Shown: piece after piece, positions 60,693 through 64,000 of the stretch
Layout of the letters: every line of letters starts with the position of its first letter
How positions within the stretch are numbered: the first letter of the stretch is position 1
Assembly (NCBI RefSeq): GCF_900111295.1
Contig: NZ_FOGT01000002.1
Span: 306,882-370,881 of the forward strand
Length of the DNA: 64,000 nt
Direction of reading: 5' to 3'
DNA from: Salipaludibacillus aurantiacus
Lineage (GTDB): Bacteria; Bacillota; Bacilli; Bacillales; Salisediminibacteriaceae
Translations under genes and position numbers: made by a program
The notes under the pieces: generated by a model
The model's database searches: none
Seen by the model: only the letters and a program-made list of their open reading frames with translations
What the model was told of the DNA's origin: nothing

Positions 60693-61581
60693 AGCTATCC
60701 TCCAGTTCAACTTTTTTTAATTCTTTATGGATTTTTAAGATATGTTCACAGCTTATACCTTTTTCACGGCCCAGATTTAATAAGTAACCTGTAATGGCGT
60801 CTAATTCGGTTTCTTTTTTAGCGAGCCTGTCCGCAAGCATGGAAGAAGTATTTTCAGCTGTTTGCCTGATCACATTCTCAACAAACTTCCACTCATCCTT
60901 TTCAAGAGCCAGCACCTCCACTGCTTCATTAAAAATCTTTCCAGCCAGATCTTTTAACTTCTTATTTAAAAGGATTTGTCCGTTGTTTACCTGATACAAA
61001 GCTGTCAGAGGATTAACTACTGCGTTCACCAGCAATTTCCTTTTCATGACAAGTTCTATTTCACTGTTCCATATAACAGGGAAAAATTTATCGTCCGTCA
61101 GTAACAGATTCAGGCTTTTTTTCAGAAATCCTTCTCCTCCAACTATAATCTGTCCTGCGCCGGTATGCCGAACTGCCGTATCTGACTTTTTCAACGCCCC
61201 ATGTGTGACAACGCCTGATAACAAAGGATGTTCAAGGTAACCGCTGGCTTTTTCAATATGGCCCATCCCATTTTGCAAAAATAACAGTGGTATAGGGCTG
61301 GGGACCTTTTCTTTAGCCCACTCTAGAAAAAAATCAATTTGAGTCTGTTTTAATGTCACTATAATTAAGTCTTCCTGGCCCCCTTTAAATTCACTGGCCG
61401 CTTCAACAGCAGGCTCAGATTTAAGAAGGAGGCCGGCACTCTGGCACGACAGCCCTTCTGAAGCAATATGGCAGGCCTGTCTGTCTGTTCTCGTGACAAT
61501 CTTTACAAAGTGCCCCTGCTTATTTAAATAAACGGCCGTCAGAAGTCCAATCGCTCCGCCGCCAATAATTGTTATGTTCAT
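60685..61581 (-). CDS. 2-dehydropantoate 2-reductase family protein
   Basis: A 298-residue PanE/ApbA-family NADPH reductase. N-terminal Rossmann GGGAIGLLTAV, and the C-terminal domain with RKLLVNAVVNPLTALY, where Lys is the catalytic residue. It would reduce ketopantoate to pantoate for CoA, or it could be a close paralogue with another keto acid. B. subtilis ylbQ holds this place. ATG at 61581 after AAGGTGAT. Confidence 0.85.
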   Translation of the reverse strand: MNITIIGGGAIGLLTAVYLNKQGHFVKIVTRTDRQACHIASEGLSCQSAGLLLKSEPAVEAASEFKGGQEDLIIVTLKQTQIDFFLEWAKEKVPSPIPLLFLQNGMGHIEKASGYLEHPLLSGVVTHGALKKSDTAVRHTGAGQIIVGGEGFLKKSLNLLLTDDKFFPVIWNSEIELVMKRKLLVNAVVNPLTALYQVNNGQILLNKKLKDLAGKIFNEAVEVLALEKDEWKFVENVIRQTAENTSSMLADRLAKKETELDAITGYLLNLGREKGISCEHILKIHKELKKVELEDSYD

Positions 61582-61764
61582 CCCTATCACCTTCAGAGTC
61601 TATCATTGAGATTATTTTAGCATAAACGTTAAACAGCAGGCATGGTTTTTAAAAGAATACGTTTTCATTTTCTTTTTTTTTCAATTATAATAATCTATAG
61701 AACATTCAATAACTTTTGAATGATGATAAAAAGAAGAAGCTATTTTAAAACGTCGGAGGGGATT

Positions 61765-62247
61765 ATGATGGATTTACATGAAGTTGTCAGGTTAAAAGTA
61801 AATTTTAAAACACTTGAAGAATTCGAGAATTTCAGAGAGTACGGGCAGCAGGAACTCTCCATGAAAGAAGACCTGGAAGAAAATATTGTTGAAAACGACA
61901 GCGAATCACCCTTCTATGGTGTTTATTTCGGAAATAAGCTCGTAGGCCGAATGAGTCTGTATCAGATTGACAAAAAATTCGACCGGTATTTCGAGCCTCC
62001 CCAGGATTACCTTGAATTGTGGAAACTTGAAGTGCTGCCGGGATATCAGGGAAAAGGAATTGGAAATGCTTTGGTGAATTTCGCTAAAAGCCATGGTGTT
62101 CCGGTTAAAACTAATGCCAGACAGCGTTCTGATGACTTTTGGATCAAACAAGGCTTTGAAGCGTTAACTTACCAGACTGACAGAGACCGTGGGGAAAATC
62201 CGTATGTATGGCTGCCTGAAGGCGTCTCCGAGCAATTAGAAGAATAA
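61765..62247 (+). CDS. ylbP: GNAT-family N-acetyltransferase YlbP
   Basis: A 160-residue GNAT protein. The acetyl-CoA loop is VLPGYQGKGIGNALVNFA (~87-104). B. subtilis ylbP aligns throughout (ELSM, ENDS.SPFYG, YLELWKLEVLPGYQ). Substrate unknown. ATG at 61765 follows CGGAGGGG; an earlier ATG at 61720 lacks such a site. Only plus-strand gene of this end besides rqcH. Confidence 0.88.
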   Translation: MMDLHEVVRLKVNFKTLEEFENFREYGQQELSMKEDLEENIVENDSESPFYGVYFGNKLVGRMSLYQIDKKFDRYFEPPQDYLELWKLEVLPGYQGKGIGNALVNFAKSHGVPVKTNARQRSDDFWIKQGFEALTYQTDRDRGENPYVWLPEGVSEQLEE

Positions 62248-62271
62248 TCATTTAAAACTGGCTGAGTTGAA

Positions 62272-62410
62272 TTTAGCTGAAGACAAGCCCCTGGGCAAGC
62301 GGCCACATGGCGGACTGAAATCACTCCCTTTCCCAGGAAGAATAAAGAACATCCGAACAGAAATTTTGTTCGGATTTCTTTATGGTTCTTATTCTTTTGT
62401 TCCAGCCCCT
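62272..62410. repeat. Dispersed intergenic repeat, copy B (with hairpin)
   Basis: Starts with TAGCTGAAGACAAGCCCCT and ends with TATTCTTTTGTTCCAG like copy A, with a middle GACTGAAATCACT. The hairpin ATCCGAACA/TGTTCGGAT (62351-62359 with 62367-62375), then TTCTTTA, may end ylbP on the plus strand and gerR on the minus strand. Confidence 0.7.
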
Positions 62411-62462
62411 TAATTATTTCTCCCTTCCCCTCCCCTGATTTATAAAATCAACATAAAATCTT

Positions 62463-63011
62463 TTATAAAGTCCTGGACTCATTGTCTTTTTTAGTCGCAC
62501 GCTGCACTGCATGAATCATTAACTGATATTCTTCCTTTATTTCAGTATAGGCTTCTTTTAAATTAGTAAGTTCTTTTTTTAACAGGTCGTTTTCTTTTTT
62601 CAGCTCCTGTAAAAATAATTCATCGCTATGGTCTTTCCCCTCAACTTTTTCTTTTTCCTTTTCAAGAAAGCCAATCATTTGATCAAACCATTTTAATTTT
62701 TCATTTCTTTGAGACAGGCCATTTGTCAAAGCGGCCGTTTGTTTACTCTCATTTGGAATAAATGTTTTTTGGTTTCTCACTAAGTTTCTTTTGGATTCCT
62801 TCCTTGCTTTTTTAGCCAACTGGATGGCTGAATCGTATTTTTTCCTGACTGAGGAATTCCACCTGAATCCGCAGGCAGCCGAAGTACGCGATAATTTATC
62901 TGCGACCTCCTCAAAAGCAGCCAATTGTGTTCCGCCTTCACGAATATGCTTTAAAACCGTTTCCGCCAGCAGGAGATCTTCATCCTGGTTCCATGCATCC
63001 TGTCTAATCAA
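62463..63011 (-). CDS. gerR: Mother-cell sporulation regulator GerR (RsfA family)
   Basis: A 182-residue DNA-binding protein: N-terminal Myb/SANT-like domain ([23 protein letters not shown] ... [16 protein letters not shown] in part) and a C-terminal coiled coil (~115-170). B. subtilis GerR (YlbO) represses and activates sigma-E genes. Start TTG at 63011; AGGAGG is 10 nt upstream. An ATG-TCT-TGA mini frame overlaps the start. The element CATACATAT (63061-63053) resembles a sigma-E -10. Confidence 0.85.
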   Translation of the reverse strand: MIRQDAWNQDEDLLLAETVLKHIREGGTQLAAFEEVADKLSRTSAACGFRWNSSVRKKYDSAIQLAKKARKESKRNLVRNQKTFIPNESKQTAALTNGLSQRNEKLKWFDQMIGFLEKEKEKVEGKDHSDELFLQELKKENDLLKKELTNLKEAYTEIKEEYQLMIHAVQRATKKDNESRTL

Positions 63012-63085
63012 GACATTAAATCCTCCTTTCTATTACCTCCTTAATTCATGTTATATGTATGCTTTTAGTAGAAAAGATAGACGTA

Positions 63086-63114
63086 TAAAAAAAGAGCAGC
63101 TTATAAAGCTGCCC
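63086..63114 (-). terminator. Terminator of the crotonase-family gene
   Basis: Nine-base-pair stem GAGCAGCTT/AAGCTGCCC (one G-U) followed on the minus strand by TTTTTT, directly after the stop at 63115. Confidence 0.85.
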
Positions 63115-63867
63115 TTAACGCTGTTTATTATTAAATTGCTCAACTGCCTTGTGGTGTGCTTCTCCTTCCCACAGAACGGCACACCTTTCAATTTCCTGGT
63201 TAATTAATTCAAATAATTGCTTCCGCTCCACTTCAGGCAGCAGATTTTTCTTATAAGCGCGAACCACTTCCGGTGATTTAACCCACTCCGTGCACCATTG
63301 GCGGACGTCCTTTTCATCATTTACTATTTGATGGACAAATCCTAAGTCTCTTAATTCCTGTGCTGAATAAACTTTCGCTGTGGCGAGCATTTTTAAGGCG
63401 GCATGGTAACCAATTCTTCTTTTTAGCAAGGAAGCCCCGCCCCAGCCGGTCGTTATGGCCAGGTTCCCTTGGATAAAGCCCGCTTTTGCGGAAGCGTTTC
63501 CAAGAGTGAAATCGGTTGAACTGGCTATTTCTGCCCCGCCGCCTACTGCCGGTCCGTTTAAGTAGGAGACAGTTACTGCATCTAAGGAAATAATTTTCTT
63601 AATTACGCCGCTCATCGGTATAAGCATTTTTTTAGCTTCTTCAGCTGTTCGCAGACCGTGAAATTCTTCAAGATCCCCTCCGCTGCAAAAGGCTTCCCCT
63701 TCTCCCTGAATCCATAATACGGTTAGATCTTCATCTTTGTCTAATTCATCTAAGAACCCGTTCAATTTATGCATCATTTCAAAATTTACCGCATTCTTAC
63801 GTGCAGGACGATTTAATATGATTCTGACTGTATTTTTATCTAAATATTCCATCATGACTGCCATCAT
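63115..63867 (-). CDS. Enoyl-CoA hydratase/isomerase family protein
   Basis: A 250-residue crotonase-fold protein. Oxyanion-hole segment AFCSGGDLEEF (~59-69) and GPAVGGGAEIASSTD (~104-118), which keeps the first catalytic Glu. The second one (FGLPEVxLG in hydratases) aligns with AGFIQGNLA, Gln in place of Glu, so a plain hydratase is doubtful; a decarboxylase or isomerase is possible. ATG at 63867 after AAGGGAG. It lies downstream of the intron end with no promoter seen in the 39-nt space. Confidence 0.85.
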   Translation of the reverse strand: MMAVMMEYLDKNTVRIILNRPARKNAVNFEMMHKLNGFLDELDKDEDLTVLWIQGEGEAFCSGGDLEEFHGLRTAEEAKKMLIPMSGVIKKIISLDAVTVSYLNGPAVGGGAEIASSTDFTLGNASAKAGFIQGNLAITTGWGGASLLKRRIGYHAALKMLATAKVYSAQELRDLGFVHQIVNDEKDVRQWCTEWVKSPEVVRAYKKNLLPEVERKQLFELINQEIERCAVLWEGEAHHKAVEQFNNKQR

Positions 63868-63906
63868 AACTGCTCCCTTCTATATAAAATTGTTCATAAG
63901 GTGTTA

Positions 63907-64000
63907 ATCGAGTAGGAGGAGGGTTCGACCCTCCGTCCTCTCACACCACCGTACGTACGGTTCTCGTATACGGCGGTTCAATGAGTTGAGTGATGCTTTT
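63907..64000 (-). mobile_element. Group II intron, 3' end (domains V and VI)
   Basis: On the minus strand a domain V-like hairpin (63980-63945, with the GAGAA tetraloop region and CCGTACGTACGG) is followed by a domain VI hairpin (GGAGGGTCGAACCCTCC) and the ending CCTACTCGAT at 63907, typical of bacterial class C introns. The intron body and any maturase gene lie beyond base 64000. The 3' exon is the 39-nt space before the crotonase-family gene. Confidence 0.85.

Overview
The window is 64 kb of chromosome from a low-GC, endospore-forming member of the Bacillaceae. Evidence for this is an almost unbroken Bacillus-type gene order (rsmB-fmt-priA-coaBC-rpoZ-gmk-remA-yicC, the pyr operon, lspA-ylyA-ileS-divIVA-ylmHG-sepF-ylmE, sigG-sigE-spoIIGA, ftsZA, the dcw cluster, bshC and gerR), sporulation-only genes (spoIIGA, sigE, sigG, spoVE, spoVD, gerR, ylyA), PyrR attenuators and a T-box. 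Nearly all genes lie on the minus strand; only rqcH and ylbP are on the plus strand. No rRNA, tRNA or CRISPR array was seen.

Layout. 1-7643: translation, replication-restart and CoA genes (rsmB partial, fmt, priA, coaBC, rpoZ, gmk, remA, yicC). 7884-9608: divergent rqcH. 9689-14190: a two-gene heterodimeric ABC exporter and a SAM methyltransferase, where B. subtilis has its cysH sulfate operon. 14268-26331: the pyrimidine operon pyrR-P-B-C-carA-carB-K-D-F-E, with three PyrR attenuators and overlapping or closely packed genes. 26332-35201: rluD, lspA, ylyA, T-box-controlled ileS, divIVA, ylmH, ylmG, sepF, ylmE, ylmC. 35408-37971: the spoIIG operon (spoIIGA-sigE) and sigG. 38276-58448: ftsZ, ftsA, sbp, ylxX, ylxW, divIB, murB, murG, spoVE, murD, mraY, a MurF-like gene, murE, spoVD, pbpB, ftsL, rsmH, mraZ. 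58564-63867: bshC, a DUF3397 membrane protein, a PanE-family reductase, ylbP, gerR and a crotonase-family gene. 63907-64000: the 3' end of a group II intron whose body lies outside the window.

How the genes work together. The cell-wall genes make lipid II (murE, mraY, murD, murG, murB), polymerise and crosslink it (spoVE, pbpB, spoVD) and place the septum (ftsZ, ftsA, sepF, divIB, ftsL, divIVA). The same locus carries the sporulation switch: a sigma-H-like promoter before ftsA, a long-spacer promoter before spoIIGA, pro-sigma-E with its SpoIIGA protease, and sigG with a leader that can hide its own ribosome binding site. The pyr operon makes UMP and is tuned at each attenuator.

Most of the window is ordinary core genome. 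The points that deserve a second look are a MurF homologue in the dcw cluster that has lost every recognisable catalytic motif, the sigG leader hairpin, five helically phased MraZ-type boxes before mraZ, a dispersed intergenic hairpin repeat, a terminator-like hairpin downstream of a promoter before ylmE, and the group II intron end.
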